From Methanosphaerula subterraneus (lineage in GTDB: Archaea; Halobacteriota; Methanomicrobia; Methanomicrobiales; Methanospirillaceae), in contig NZ_CP170508.1 of the NCBI RefSeq assembly GCF_052055875.1, positions 434,001-498,000 of the forward strand: a stretch of 64,000 nt of DNA. The letters are read 5' to 3'. The notes under the pieces are model-generated. The model was not told where the DNA came from. It saw only the letters and a program-made list of their open reading frames with translations, and did not search any database. Of the stretch, positions 8,667 through 17,025 are shown in pieces (positions within the stretch are counted from its first letter, which is position 1; each line of letters starts with the position of its first letter). The position numbers and the translations under genes were made by a program.

Positions 8667-9740
8667 GCTCTCGTCGTCAGAGCCCTCATCGGTCCCGTCA
8701 TCAGCGTCCCTGTCTTCGACATCCCAGTAGAACGGTTTCGAATACTCCAGGGCGGTCTCCTCATCAGGGGTGCTCGCCACCGGCACGGCCGACCGTGCCA
8801 GGTGCTGCGCCGGGTAGCCGCTCTGGTATGCGAGCAGCGCTGCGAGCACCTCGTCGACACCCTCCCCCGACTTGGTCGACATCAGCATGTATCCCTCTTT
8901 TGTGACCAGGTCGGACTTGTTGACGACCGTCACCATCGGGACCGAGACCATCTCTTCGACCTCTGCCCGCAGGAGTTCCTGCTCCTCGAACTGGTACCCG
9001 CAGTGCTCGCTGGCATCGATGATGAAGAGGATCGCATCGGCGATGTTCATCAGTGCGCAGAGGGCCTGCTTCTCGATCGGGTTCCGCTCCTCCACGGGCC
9101 GGTCCAGGATACCGGGGGTGTCGACGAACTGGACCCTGCCGGCCGGCTCTATCCGGTGACCGAGGATCACCCCTTTGGTGGTGAACGGGTAGGCCGCCAC
9201 TTCGGGGGCCGCCGTCGAGACGAGCTGGATGAACGAGGACTTCCCCACATTCGGGTACCCGGCCACGACGACCGTGTACTCATCGCTGACATGGGGGAGC
9301 TTTCTGAGCACGTTCCGAACCTCGTTTAAGAATCTGAGCTCGCCGTCCACCTGGTGCACGATCGAGGCGATCCTGGCCACGCCCTGCTTACGGACCGCGA
9401 CCTTGTCCTCAGCCCTGCGCATCTTCGCCGAGAGCTGGTATCCCTTCTCGCGCGTGTTCTTGGCCGCCCAGCCGACCGCACCGAGGGCCTTCTTCAGCCG
9501 TTCGACCCCGTACAGAATATCGACCATCTGGTAATAGAACGGCGGCAGGGCCTCCATTTCGGGGAATTTCTGGATGATGGAGACCAGCCTGTCGTGGACC
9601 GCAGCCGTCACTGCTCGTAAAAATTCGTTATTGGCGCGGTCCTTGTTCCGCTTCTCCTTCATCTTCGCCGCCGCTCGCCGGAACGACCGATCAAGGATCT
9701 CATCGGCGGTCGGTATCGTCGGCATCTTCTCAAATTCCAT
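8643..9740 (-). CDS. NOG1-family GTPase
   Basis: A 365-residue GTPase of the OBG/NOG1 class. An N-terminal NOG1-type helical domain spans about 1-150, followed by a G domain with G1 GYPNVGKS (161-168), G2-type TTKG (187-190), G3 DTPG (207-210) and G4 NKSD (274-277). The C terminus is an acidic tail (DDGTDEGSDDESLD). Eukaryotic NOG1 acts in 60S subunit assembly; the archaeal protein is presumed to act on the large ribosomal subunit. The start at 9740 has GGGGTGA six bases upstream. It overlaps the 3' end of the convergent helical-protein gene by 24 nt. Its position beside the ribosome-rescue block fits a translation-related role. Confidence 0.92.
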   Translation of the reverse strand: MEFEKMPTIPTADEILDRSFRRAAAKMKEKRNKDRANNEFLRAVTAAVHDRLVSIIQKFPEMEALPPFYYQMVDILYGVERLKKALGAVGWAAKNTREKGYQLSAKMRRAEDKVAVRKQGVARIASIVHQVDGELRFLNEVRNVLRKLPHVSDEYTVVVAGYPNVGKSSFIQLVSTAAPEVAAYPFTTKGVILGHRIEPAGRVQFVDTPGILDRPVEERNPIEKQALCALMNIADAILFIIDASEHCGYQFEEQELLRAEVEEMVSVPMVTVVNKSDLVTKEGYMLMSTKSGEGVDEVLAALLAYQSGYPAQHLARSAVPVASTPDEETALEYSKPFYWDVEDRDADDGTDEGSDDESLDRDLQD

Positions 9741-9859
9741 CGCAGTTCACCCCAGAGGACACTCTGCTATCAATATGCTGTCTGAATATAAATGAAAGAT
9801 GTACAGGGCACCCTGTCGACGAAAAATAAAAAAATAGTATTCTTTCTGATGGAGAGGGG

Positions 9860-10579
9860 TTATGCCTGCTCGGGGGCGGGTTCCTGCTCTTCTGCAGGTG
9901 CCGCCTCCTGTGGGACTGCCTCGGGGCGCTTGACGGACTCGATCAGTTTGATCTCCTTGACATCAGCGACGATCTCGAAGATGTCGTGGACGATCGTGCC
10001 CCTCCAGAGGAGCCACCTGCGGTCGTAGGTGATCGCTGGTGGAAGCGCGATGGTCAGGACGCCGTCCTCGAGGACGACCTCCATCGACTTGCCGGCGTAC
10101 AGCTGGATCAGCCCTCTGATCTTCTCGATCGGGTCCTCGACGATCCCTTCGATGGTGTAGTGGTACTGCAGGGTCTGCCCTGCGAGGTTGTGGTTGTAGT
10201 CGATGACGGCCCGGCCGCCGATGATGTCGCGGACGACCCCTTCACGGTTCTCGATCTGGACCCGGGCACCGACCTGCGGTTTGTTCTTGAACTTCTTGAC
10301 CGGGATCGCCTCGACCTGGTTTCTGTCGTAGGGGCCGAAACCCTTCTCCGGCGGAACTTCGACGTCCCCTTCATCGCTGGCTTCCTTGCCGATCAGGGCC
10401 TCGTCGAGCCCTGCGATCACATGGCCGCGACCGAGCTGGATCACGATTGGTCCGTACTCTGCGGACGGGTTGTCGATCCCCGCCTCCTTCGCCTTCTCTT
10501 CTACGGTGGTGTCGAATACGATCCCGTCCACCGTGCCGGTATAGTTGAGTCTGATAAATTCCCCTGTGTTCAGTGCCAT
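9860..10579 (-). CDS. FKBP-type peptidyl-prolyl cis-trans isomerase (long archaeal SlyD-like type)
   Basis: A 239-residue protein. The N-terminal FKBP/SlyD core (about 1-155) starts with the typical FIRLNYTGTVDGIVFDTT and contains an insert-in-flap domain (about 85-135, VEAIPVKKFKNKPQVGARVQIEN...), including the conserved DYNHNLAGQTLQY segment. The extra C-terminal domain (about 160-225) is characteristic of long archaeal FKBPs. The protein ends in a low-complexity Ala/Glu/Pro tail. It acts as a folding catalyst and chaperone in the cytosol. The start MALNTG at 10579 has AGGTGA close upstream; the open frame extending further upstream overlaps the divergent CYTH gene and is not used. The 57-bp gap to that gene must hold two promoters. 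Confidence 0.92.
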   Translation of the reverse strand: MALNTGEFIRLNYTGTVDGIVFDTTVEEKAKEAGIDNPSAEYGPIVIQLGRGHVIAGLDEALIGKEASDEGDVEVPPEKGFGPYDRNQVEAIPVKKFKNKPQVGARVQIENREGVVRDIIGGRAVIDYNHNLAGQTLQYHYTIEGIVEDPIEKIRGLIQLYAGKSMEVVLEDGVLTIALPPAITYDRRWLLWRGTIVHDIFEIVADVKEIKLIESVKRPEAVPQEAAPAEEQEPAPEQA

Positions 10580-10636
10580 CTTATTCACCTTGACTATATT
10601 AAATCTCAACGAATATAGATAAAGTAGTGAGATCAG

Positions 10637-11164
10637 ATGATTGAATTTGAATTGAAGGTGAAGGTGCCTGCGCTTGGACCGATCAGGGACCGTCTGGTCG
10701 CCCTGAAGGCCACGGTGGACGGGGTCCGGCATGAGCATGACATCTACTACAACTCCCCGGTCCGGGACTTCGGTACGACCGATGAGGCGTTGAGGGTCAG
10801 GTATGCCGAGGACGGGGCGATGGTCACGTATAAAGGGGCGAAGCTTGCCGGCCAGAAGCTGAAAGCCCGCGAGGAGTTGAACCTGCGCGTCACCTCAGGC
10901 GAGACCTGCGAGGCGATCTTCGAGCGGCTCGGGTTCACGAAGACCGCCGAGGTCGACAAGCGGCGCGAACTGTACACCTATAAAGAGGCCAGCATCGCGC
11001 TGGACGAGGTGCAGCGGCTCGGAACATTCATCGAGATCGAGATCATGGCCGAGAAGGAGGGCGGGGACGCCGTCGCCCGGATCGATGCGATACAGAACGA
11101 ACTCGGGGTCGTCGGTGACCCCATCACATCCTCATACCTGGAACTGCTGATGGCCCAGCAGTGA
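10637..11164 (+). CDS. cyaB: CYTH-domain protein, class IV adenylate cyclase (CyaB)-like
   Basis: A 175-residue CYTH triphosphate-tunnel protein. The N-terminal ExExK signature appears as FELKVKV. It is followed by the basic and acidic tunnel residues of the family (LRVRYAED, VTYKGAKL, KAREELNLRV, VDKRRELYTY, ALDEVQRLGTFIEIE). It is annotated in many archaea as class IV adenylate cyclase, but members can instead hydrolyse inorganic triphosphate or thiamine triphosphate, so the reaction is uncertain. The gene is divergent from the FKBP gene. A GTGAGATC stretch precedes the ATG. A T-rich run about 15 nt after the stop (11178-11185) is a likely terminator. Confidence 0.87.
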   Translation: MIEFELKVKVPALGPIRDRLVALKATVDGVRHEHDIYYNSPVRDFGTTDEALRVRYAEDGAMVTYKGAKLAGQKLKAREELNLRVTSGETCEAIFERLGFTKTAEVDKRRELYTYKEASIALDEVQRLGTFIEIEIMAEKEGGDAVARIDAIQNELGVVGDPITSSYLELLMAQQ

Positions 11165-11177
11165 AGAGGACCGAATA

Positions 11178-11185
11178 TTTTTTTT
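11178..11185 (+). terminator. Oligo-T terminator after the CYTH gene
   Basis: A T-rich run (TTTTTTTT) begins 14 nt after the stop codon of the CYTH-domain gene. Archaeal RNA polymerase terminates on such U-runs without a required hairpin. Confidence 0.4.
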
Positions 11186-11207
11186 GGCCGCGGTGCGACC
11201 CTCGCAT

Positions 11208-11223
11208 ATCACCGATCGGTGAT
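11208..11223. repeat. 16-bp perfect palindrome in a gene-poor stretch
   Basis: ATCACCGATCGGTGAT is self-complementary over 16 bp. It lies in the roughly 640-bp stretch between the CYTH gene and the small lipoprotein gene, which otherwise holds only a T-run, a weak 65-codon ORF and an AT-rich promoter-like segment near 11490-11510. It could be an operator or a transcript hairpin. No nearby partner copy is evident. Confidence 0.45.
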
Positions 11224-11507
11224 TCTTCTGAATCGTATTCCCGGCTATTCATGCAGGCCGTGATCTGCATCAGAGCGATGGGCGGGATCGGGTCGTGCCG
11301 ATCAATGGGTCGGCCGGGATCCGGGTATCTTTCTTCTGATGCGGGCGATCCGGTGAGGCCGTGCAAAAACTCTTTTTATCCCCGTATCGCCAGGCAAAGG
11401 TTGATTTATCGACGTGACGCCGGTTTTTGATCAGTTCTGGGGTAACCTCGTTTATAAATCACATATAGTCCGTTATACTCCTAAAAAAGTAATGTATTTA
11501 TTATATA

Positions 11508-11705
11508 ATGTCGAATGTAGATAACATAATGTCAGTGATTGCACACCAACTCCCCAAGATGGAGTCGGATGAGATGGCCATGATCGTATCCAGAATGTAT
11601 TTTGGAGCCCTGACCGAGTCGGTCCCATGGCACTGTATCTGGGAGAGACAGGTGCAGGCACTATGGCAGACCCGGGCCAAGAGGGCAGACCACAGGCCCG
11701 TTTGA
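11508..11705 (+). other. Possible small ORF (65 codons) of unknown status
   Basis: The frame starts at ATG 11508, just after an AT-rich segment with a TATA-like ATTATATAAT around 11498-11507. The product has no membrane segment or known motif. No clear ribosome binding site is visible, so it would need to be leaderless. It could equally be the 5' leader of the following lipoprotein transcript. I list it only because the upstream promoter-like sequence is convincing. Confidence 0.2.
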
Positions 11706-11802
11706 TGAACGATGGCGTTTCCCTGTTCCCGGCCGGGAATGGAGAAAACCCGATCGATAGCATCGCAATGAAACCAATGATAAAAACTCAGGAGATAAGA
11801 AA

Positions 11803-12147
11803 ATGGCAATGAAAAAGATGACGCTGATCCTGATGATATCTGCAGTCCTTATTGGAGGGATAGTAACTGCAGGGTGCACCCAGGAATCCAGCGGCAGTTC
11901 GGTGGCATCAGCGTCGAATGAAAAACCTGCAGATGTACAGGCCGGAAACCAGACCGGTGCACAACCGGCAGGAACGCCGGACCAGGCCATGATGAATGGC
12001 AGCCGGCCCGACCGCAACCAATCGGGCGGACAGCCCGGTCCGATGAATGGAACACCTCCATCCGGTATGGCGATGAATGGAACTCCGCCGGCCGATATGC
12101 CGATGAACGGAACACGCCCGTCCGGGACGCCCCCGTCGGGTACGTAA
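11803..12147 (+). CDS. Small secreted lipoprotein with low-complexity Met-Asn-Gly-Thr-Pro tail
   Basis: A 114-residue protein with a lipoprotein signal peptide: a Lys-containing N terminus, a hydrophobic core and the lipobox IVTAGC (Cys at about 25). The mature part is entirely low complexity. The second half is built of short repeats of the pattern MNGT-P-P-(S/A)-(G/D)-M, so it is probably disordered at the cell surface. The start is supported by AGGAGAT about six bases upstream. No family is recognised. The UbiA gene follows after about 230 bp, in which I see no other gene. Confidence 0.65.
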   Translation: MAMKKMTLILMISAVLIGGIVTAGCTQESSGSSVASASNEKPADVQAGNQTGAQPAGTPDQAMMNGSRPDRNQSGGQPGPMNGTPPSGMAMNGTPPADMPMNGTRPSGTPPSGT

Positions 12148-12373
12148 ACCGTTCCACCCTCTCAGACAGTACACTCCCTGGCCCTGCGGCGTCCCTCACC
12201 TTCGGCGTCGACAGGACCGATCAGCTCTCTATGACCGGTTGGTTCTGAATCCTGACCGTTCTCCCTTTTTTGGGCACCTCTTCCCTGCGATTGAAGGCCG
12301 GTGGAGCACCGGGCGGATTGCGGGTACCCGGCATGGGCAACATCTATCAGATCGTACATCCACCAGAACGATC

Positions 12374-13264
12374 ATGCATCCGACCGTTCGGGCGTATATC
12401 GACCTGACGCGCATCCAGTTCTTCTTCGCCTGGCCCCTCCTCTTCTGTTCAGGATACCTGCTGGCGGCCGGCGATGCCTTCTCATGGTCCTCCCTGCTGA
12501 AGGCCGCCCTGATCGGGTTCTTCGGGTTCGAAGCCGGCCTGGTTCTGAACGATTACATCGACCGGAACTACGACCGGCGGGATGTTGAAACCGATAAACT
12601 GACGAAGTACTGGCGGGTCTTCGGGACGCGCCCGATCGCCGAGGGGCTGATCCCCCCGCAGCATGCGCTGGCCCTCTTCCTGCTCCTCGCCATCATCACC
12701 GCCCTGCTGGTCCTGACCCTCCCCTCCCCGCATTCGCTCTTTGTGCTCGGAATCATGCTCTACAGTTACGCAGTCGAAGCCTTCTACCAGGTGAAGAAGC
12801 GGCATGAGACCTACCCCATCGCCCAGGTCATCGGCAGGACCGACTTCGCCCTCTTTCCGGCGGCCGGCTACCTCGCCGCAGGGTTCCCGGACCTGAACGC
12901 ACTCCTCTACTTCCTCTTCTTCTACCCGTTCGCCCTGGCGCATCTCGGCGCAAACGACCTCGTCGACCTCAGAAACGACCGGAGCCGGGGGTTGCAGACG
13001 GTGACCACCCTCTACGGGGAGCAGGGGACATCCCGATGGATCCTCGGGTTCACCCTCCTCAATGCGGTCACGGCCCTCCTCTTCATGACCAGGCTCGGCA
13101 CCATCGGCAGGGCCGGCCTGGTCGCCGGGCTCCTTCTCCTCGCCGTGGCGAACGCCGTCATCCAGAGGAACAGGACTCCGGAGGGCGCCCTCCGGGCCCT
13201 TCCCCTCTTCCACCTGACGATGATCGTCTATGCCGGCTCCATCCTCCTCGATTCGGTCTGGTGA
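12374..13264 (+). CDS. UbiA-family prenyltransferase
   Basis: A 296-residue integral membrane protein with about eight hydrophobic helices. It carries both Asp-rich motifs of the UbiA superfamily: NDYIDRNYDRR (59-69) and a later ANDLVDLRNDRSRG. These bind Mg-prenyl diphosphate. In archaea such enzymes make digeranylgeranylglyceryl phosphate or prenylate quinone, haem or other acceptors; the acceptor cannot be read from sequence. I chose ATG 12374 (MHPTVRAYIDLTRIQFFFAWP) because the segment just before the first helix is conserved in this family. The longer upstream frame has no protein-like character. It is convergent with the regulator at 13286, with a 21-bp gap. Confidence 0.85.
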   Translation: MHPTVRAYIDLTRIQFFFAWPLLFCSGYLLAAGDAFSWSSLLKAALIGFFGFEAGLVLNDYIDRNYDRRDVETDKLTKYWRVFGTRPIAEGLIPPQHALALFLLLAIITALLVLTLPSPHSLFVLGIMLYSYAVEAFYQVKKRHETYPIAQVIGRTDFALFPAAGYLAAGFPDLNALLYFLFFYPFALAHLGANDLVDLRNDRSRGLQTVTTLYGEQGTSRWILGFTLLNAVTALLFMTRLGTIGRAGLVAGLLLLAVANAVIQRNRTPEGALRALPLFHLTMIVYAGSILLDSVW

Positions 13265-13285
13265 ACCGGCGAACGGTCGGGCCCG

Positions 13286-14026
13286 TCACCGGAGCGACTC
13301 GTACAGGGCTGCAATCCCCAGCAGGGTCCGGTACCCCCGGTCGGTGATGATGTAGTCCCCGCGTTCGCGCCGCTGGAGGACCATCCCGCTCTCGGTCAGT
13401 TTTTTGATGTGGAAGAGGAGGTTGCCGGCCCGAAGGCCGGTGAGCCGGGAGAGGTCTGAGAAGGACCGGGTGCCGGTGCCGAGCGATTTGAGCATCTGGA
13501 ACCGCTGCACGTTTCCCAGTGGTTCGAAGATCTCCCTGACGATCGTCTCCTCCGGGATATCGCCGACCGACGCCTCCTTCGCCTTCTCCTGCCGGTAGAC
13601 CCCGAGCGAGCGCATCAGGTCGAGCTGCTTCTCAAAGAGTGTCGCCATATCCCCGATGCAGGCGGTGCAGCCCTCGAACCTTCCCCGGCGTTGCAGTTCT
13701 GCGATCTTCTCCTCGTAGGCGGCCACCATCGCCGGCGTGATCTCCCCGGTCCTGATATGCTCTGCCGTATTAGTGAGGAACTGGATGAAATGGGCGAAGC
13801 ACTGGTCGTGCATCGGACAATCGGGGACCATCTGCTCGCACAGGTCGCGGCGCGCATCATCGATCTGACGGTCGATGAAGAGGTCGGCATACCGGCTCTG
13901 CAGGTCCCTGATGACCGAATCGAGGTGCTGCTGGTTGGACCGCTCGGCAAAACGGTGAAACTCGCTCCGGAATGTGGAGAGTTCCTCTTTCAGGTCCTGC
14001 AGTTCGGTGCTGGGTGATCTGTTCAC
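13286..14026 (-). CDS. Winged-helix transcriptional regulator with Cys-rich central region
   Basis: A 246-residue protein. The C-terminal part (about 160-246) is an ArsR-like winged helix (FEPLGNVQRFQMLKSLGTGTRSFSDLSRLTGL followed by LLFHIKKLTESGMVLQRRERGDYIITDRGYRTL). The N-terminal half is helical and contains C63, C70, C76, C120 and C123, which could bind metal or sense redox state. The start is GTG at 14026, supported by a GGAGG about ten bases upstream. It is divergent from the FMN-binding protein at 14164, a natural candidate target. Function beyond DNA binding is inferred. Confidence 0.78.
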   Translation of the reverse strand: MNRSPSTELQDLKEELSTFRSEFHRFAERSNQQHLDSVIRDLQSRYADLFIDRQIDDARRDLCEQMVPDCPMHDQCFAHFIQFLTNTAEHIRTGEITPAMVAAYEEKIAELQRRGRFEGCTACIGDMATLFEKQLDLMRSLGVYRQEKAKEASVGDIPEETIVREIFEPLGNVQRFQMLKSLGTGTRSFSDLSRLTGLRAGNLLFHIKKLTESGMVLQRRERGDYIITDRGYRTLLGIAALYESLR

Positions 14027-14121
14027 GGTCTCGTTCCCTCCTCTGGTGGTGGTGCGATCGGCATATTCGGGTCAGCGGACTGGAGCGCCGACCCGGGTTG
14101 TATAGTTTTCTGACACATGAG

Positions 14122-14130
14122 TATATAATA
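14122..14130 (+). promoter_or_regulatory. TATA box of the PPOX gene
   Basis: TATATAATA lies about 35 nt upstream of the ATG at 14164 in the 137-bp divergent gap with the winged-helix regulator. A GAGGAATTG ribosome-binding-like stretch follows near 14150. Confidence 0.45.
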
Positions 14131-14163
14131 ACTGAGTCCCATGATCTGATGAGGAATTGAAGT

Positions 14164-14568
14164 ATGGTAAACCTGACACCTGAGATGAAGGACGCGTTGT
14201 CGAAGATGAAGATCTCCCCGGTTGCGACGGCTGCACGGGACGGAACCCCGAACGTGGTGCCGATCGGATTCTGCCAGCTGGTCAGCGACGACACGATCTG
14301 GATCGTCGACAACTTCATGAACAAGACGCTGGCCAACCTCAAGGAGAACCCGAAGCTCGCCGTCTATGTCTGGGGGCCCGAGATCAAGGGCTGCTTCCAG
14401 ATTAAGGGGACGGCGGAGATCGTCACCAGCGGCAAGGCCTTTGAGGATATGAAGATGATGGTCAATGAGAAGAAGCCGGGGCTGCCGGCCCGTTCACTGA
14501 TCGTGATGACTATCACCGATGTCTTCGAGTGCATGCCCGGCCCTGCTGCCGGCCAGAAGCTGCTCTGA
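14164..14568 (+). CDS. Pyridoxamine 5'-phosphate oxidase-like FMN-binding protein
   Basis: A 134-residue split-barrel flavoprotein of the PPOX family, recognisable by SPVATAARDGTPNVVPIGFCQLVSDDTIWIVDNFMNKTLANLKENPKLAVYVWG. This class binds FMN (or F420 or haem) as a homodimer in the cytosol; the substrate is unknown for small archaeal members. The start is supported by a GAGGAA stretch about nine bases upstream and a TATA box about 35 nt upstream. It is divergently paired with a Cys-containing winged-helix regulator, which hints at redox-responsive control. Confidence 0.83.
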   Translation: MVNLTPEMKDALSKMKISPVATAARDGTPNVVPIGFCQLVSDDTIWIVDNFMNKTLANLKENPKLAVYVWGPEIKGCFQIKGTAEIVTSGKAFEDMKMMVNEKKPGLPARSLIVMTITDVFECMPGPAAGQKLL

Positions 14569-14624
14569 GATCATCTCCCCTTTTTTTCGTTGCAGAGAAA
14601 AAAGATGGTGGGCAGACCCGGGGA

Positions 14625-16034
14625 TCAGCGTCCCCAGGTCGGGTACCACCGGGTGAAGGAGGGAGTGCCGGTGAAACCGGTGCTTCCTGAGTTCCACGAG
14701 GACGAAATCGTGGCGCCGGGTACGATCGATGTCTGACGCGAGAAGATCGATCCCCCGGTGGTCCCGAGGACATACTGTTTCCCCTGCCCGAAGGTGAACG
14801 GAGACACCGCCGCCGCGACCGTCGGGGCCGGCGTCGGGGTCACCTGGGGCGAGGCCGGTTGAATGAAGATCGGCTGAACATAGACCGGTTGAACATAGAC
14901 CGGCTGAACAAAGGTAGGCTGAACAATGGCCGGTTGAATGAATGTCGGCTGAACGTAGACCGGTTGAACAAAGGCCGGCTGGACCACGGTCGGCGTCGAG
15001 GTTGTCGGGGTCACCATGGTCACCGGGGTACCGACGACGGCACTGGCGGTGCTCTGCAGGGCGATCAGGTTGACGACCCTGGCCCCCCCGCTCCTCTCCA
15101 GTTCTGAGACGACGTAGTTCCCGGAGATGGCCGGGTCGTACTGTGCGGTGGTCGCGGAGCTGATCCGTGACGCGGTCCCGGCGGCCCGGTCATACAGGTA
15201 GATGCCGGGGAGGGTGTCCCGGTGGTCCTCCCAGACGATCCGGGTGCCGTCGACCGCCGGCAGAACCTGGTCGGCCTGCTCGCCGGTCACCTGGAATCCG
15301 GTCCTGGTGGCGAGATCGATGCCATAGATATCCCAGTTCCCGTTCCGGTTGTCCTGCCAGACGATGGTGTTCCCTGATATCGCCGGGTACTGCTGGTCGC
15401 CGCCGGCGGTGCAGATCGGGAAGACGGTCTTTGTCCTGATGTCAAAACCGTAGATATCCCAGTTCCCGTTCCGGTCGTCCTGCCAGACGACGATATTCCC
15501 TGATATCGCCGGGTACTGCTGGTCGCCGTCTGCGGTGCAGACCGAGAAGGGGCCGCCATCAGGTGCGAGGTCGAAGCCGTAGATGTCAGCACCTCCGTTC
15601 CGGCTGTCCTGCCAGACGACGATATCCCCGGCGATGGCCGGGTTGGTCTGGTCGAATTCGCTGGCGGAGACGATCGTCTCCACTCCGGTCTTCTGGTCGT
15701 AGAGACGGATGTTCCCGAACTGGCTTCTGCGCTGGTCCTCCCAGACGACCCGGTCACCGTCGACCGCCGGGTACTCCAGGAAGGCTGGGTCTCTGCTGAC
15801 CGGGGATTCCTGCTTCTGATTGAGATTGTACTGGTAGATGTCCGGGTTGTTCAGCCAGAGGCCGTTCCGGAAGTCCTGCCAGACGACATGGTCGCCTGAG
15901 ATCGCCGGGTTACTCTGGTACCAGTCGACGCCGGGGCTGATCAGGGTCTCTGTGGTGCTCGCTGCTCCCGCCGTCAGCGGGATCCAGCAGAGGGCACAGA
16001 GGAGAACGAGTGCCTGTATTGTATTCATCTTCAT
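14625..16034 (-). CDS. Secreted TolB-like beta-propeller protein with VQP repeat stalk
   Basis: A 469-residue protein with a Sec signal peptide (MKMNTIQALVLLCALCWIP...AGAA). About seven propeller blades follow, each with AI(S/A)G(D/N)x(V/I)VWQDxRNG and 'DIYGFDI/L' strands, spanning about 30-320. This matches the TolB/PD40-type repeats seen in surface proteins of methanogens. A hexapeptide-repeat region (x-V/I-QP-V/T-F/Y) follows at about 345-395 with at least nine copies. Three blades are nearly identical at DNA level (120-bp period around 15346-15600), indicating recent internal duplication. The start has an AGAGGTGG ribosome-binding site. It is likely an extracellular binding or adhesion protein. 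Confidence 0.8.
   Translation of the reverse strand: MKMNTIQALVLLCALCWIPLTAGAASTTETLISPGVDWYQSNPAISGDHVVWQDFRNGLWLNNPDIYQYNLNQKQESPVSRDPAFLEYPAVDGDRVVWEDQRRSQFGNIRLYDQKTGVETIVSASEFDQTNPAIAGDIVVWQDSRNGGADIYGFDLAPDGGPFSVCTADGDQQYPAISGNIVVWQDDRNGNWDIYGFDIRTKTVFPICTAGGDQQYPAISGNTIVWQDNRNGNWDIYGIDLATRTGFQVTGEQADQVLPAVDGTRIVWEDHRDTLPGIYLYDRAAGTASRISSATTAQYDPAISGNYVVSELERSGGARVVNLIALQSTASAVVGTPVTMVTPTTSTPTVVQPAFVQPVYVQPTFIQPAIVQPTFVQPVYVQPVYVQPIFIQPASPQVTPTPAPTVAAAVSPFTFGQGKQYVLGTTGGSIFSRQTSIVPGATISSSWNSGSTGFTGTPSFTRWYPTWGR
14862..14996 (-). repeat. Short tandem repeats encoding VQP-type hexapeptides
   Basis: On the plus strand this stretch is a run of 15- to 18-bp units of the type 'GGTTGAACATAGACC', with GGCTGAA/GGTTGAA at each start. 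They encode a Gln-Pro-rich stalk in the secreted propeller protein. Array length of this kind is prone to change by slippage. Confidence 0.7.
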
Positions 16035-16223
16035 GGTCTGTCCACCTCTTCCCAGGGATAAGAACTATCCTGAGTATGGTTACAGGGAACCCTCTTCAGA
16101 GAGGGTCTGTATACGATCAACCTCAGGTCCCTCACCCTATAATAAGGTTCTGAACGCTGCATTCAAAAATTGGTGAAAATTCCCCAGAATTCCCGGGATT
16201 TTTCCATTATCCCCTGCATACGT

Positions 16224-16994
16224 TCAAAACCGTCGCCGTCTCCGGTAGCGAAGTGCCCCAGCGACCGGGCAGACCCCGGTGCACCGGCCGCAGAGATAGC
16301 ACTCCGCCTTTCGATCGTCCTGTCCTGCTTCGTCGGTCGGGCAGACCCTGACGCACCGGTTGCATCCGATACAGGCCTCGGTCCGGCCTAAAGAAAAGAG
16401 GCTCTTCCTCCCGGCGAGGGAGAGCAGCGTTCCGTACGGGCAGACCAGCCGGCAGAACGGACGGTAGAGGGTCGTGGAGACGAGCAGCACCCCGCCGAAG
16501 ATCGCCGTTCCGGTGGTCAGGGTCAGGGAGAAGAGATCGCCGATCCCAAACCAGGCTAGGAGCGAGATGGAGAGGGATGCCAGGAGCAGGAACAGGAGAA
16601 AGACGCCGGCTCGCACCACCGCAAAACCCCGCTTTCGGCCGGGGACCTTCGGGACCGGGGAGAGGTAGGCGATCTCCTGGATGGCGCCGACCGGGCAGAG
16701 GTACCCGCAGAAGAACCGCCCGAAGACGAGGGCCATCAGCCAGACCACGAAGAGGCCGGCCAGGCCGACGGCCAGCGGGGCACCGAGCTTCTGTGCATCA
16801 CGCAGCACGAGAGACTGGAACTGGATCGGCACCATTGGGGAGAAGATGAGGAAACCGAGCGCCGTCGAGATGACGAGCAGGAGCCGGCCGGCCGTCTGTC
16901 GCCATCGCCCGGAGTACCAGAGGCCGGCGATCGCCACCACCATCACGAGCCCGTAGGCGAGCCCGACAAATTTTGGAATGGATTCAATGACCAT
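16224..16994 (-). CDS. NapH/MauN-type membrane polyferredoxin
   Basis: A 256-residue membrane protein with four to five hydrophobic helices and two CxxxCP motifs in loops (CGYLCP at about 96-101 and CRLVCP at about 181-186). A C-terminal two-cluster ferredoxin domain follows (C208-x2-C211-x2-C214-x3-C218 and C232-x2-C235-x2-C238-x3-C242). This is the NapH/NosR/MauN architecture that passes electrons across the membrane. I prefer ATG 16994 because GGTGA precedes it by eight bases; a GTG start four codons upstream is possible. The protein ends in five Arg residues within an RRRRRF tail. The electron partner is unknown. Confidence 0.85.
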   Translation of the reverse strand: MVIESIPKFVGLAYGLVMVVAIAGLWYSGRWRQTAGRLLLVISTALGFLIFSPMVPIQFQSLVLRDAQKLGAPLAVGLAGLFVVWLMALVFGRFFCGYLCPVGAIQEIAYLSPVPKVPGRKRGFAVVRAGVFLLFLLLASLSISLLAWFGIGDLFSLTLTTGTAIFGGVLLVSTTLYRPFCRLVCPYGTLLSLAGRKSLFSLGRTEACIGCNRCVRVCPTDEAGQDDRKAECYLCGRCTGVCPVAGALRYRRRRRF

Positions 16995-17025
16995 ATTCCG
17001 ATTCACCGCTTCTCTGCTCGTCCGA

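Noticed and set aside
14859..15000. Short regular repeats resembling a CRISPR array
   Set aside because: Units are 15 to 18 bp without spacers and encode an in-frame peptide repeat of a secreted protein.
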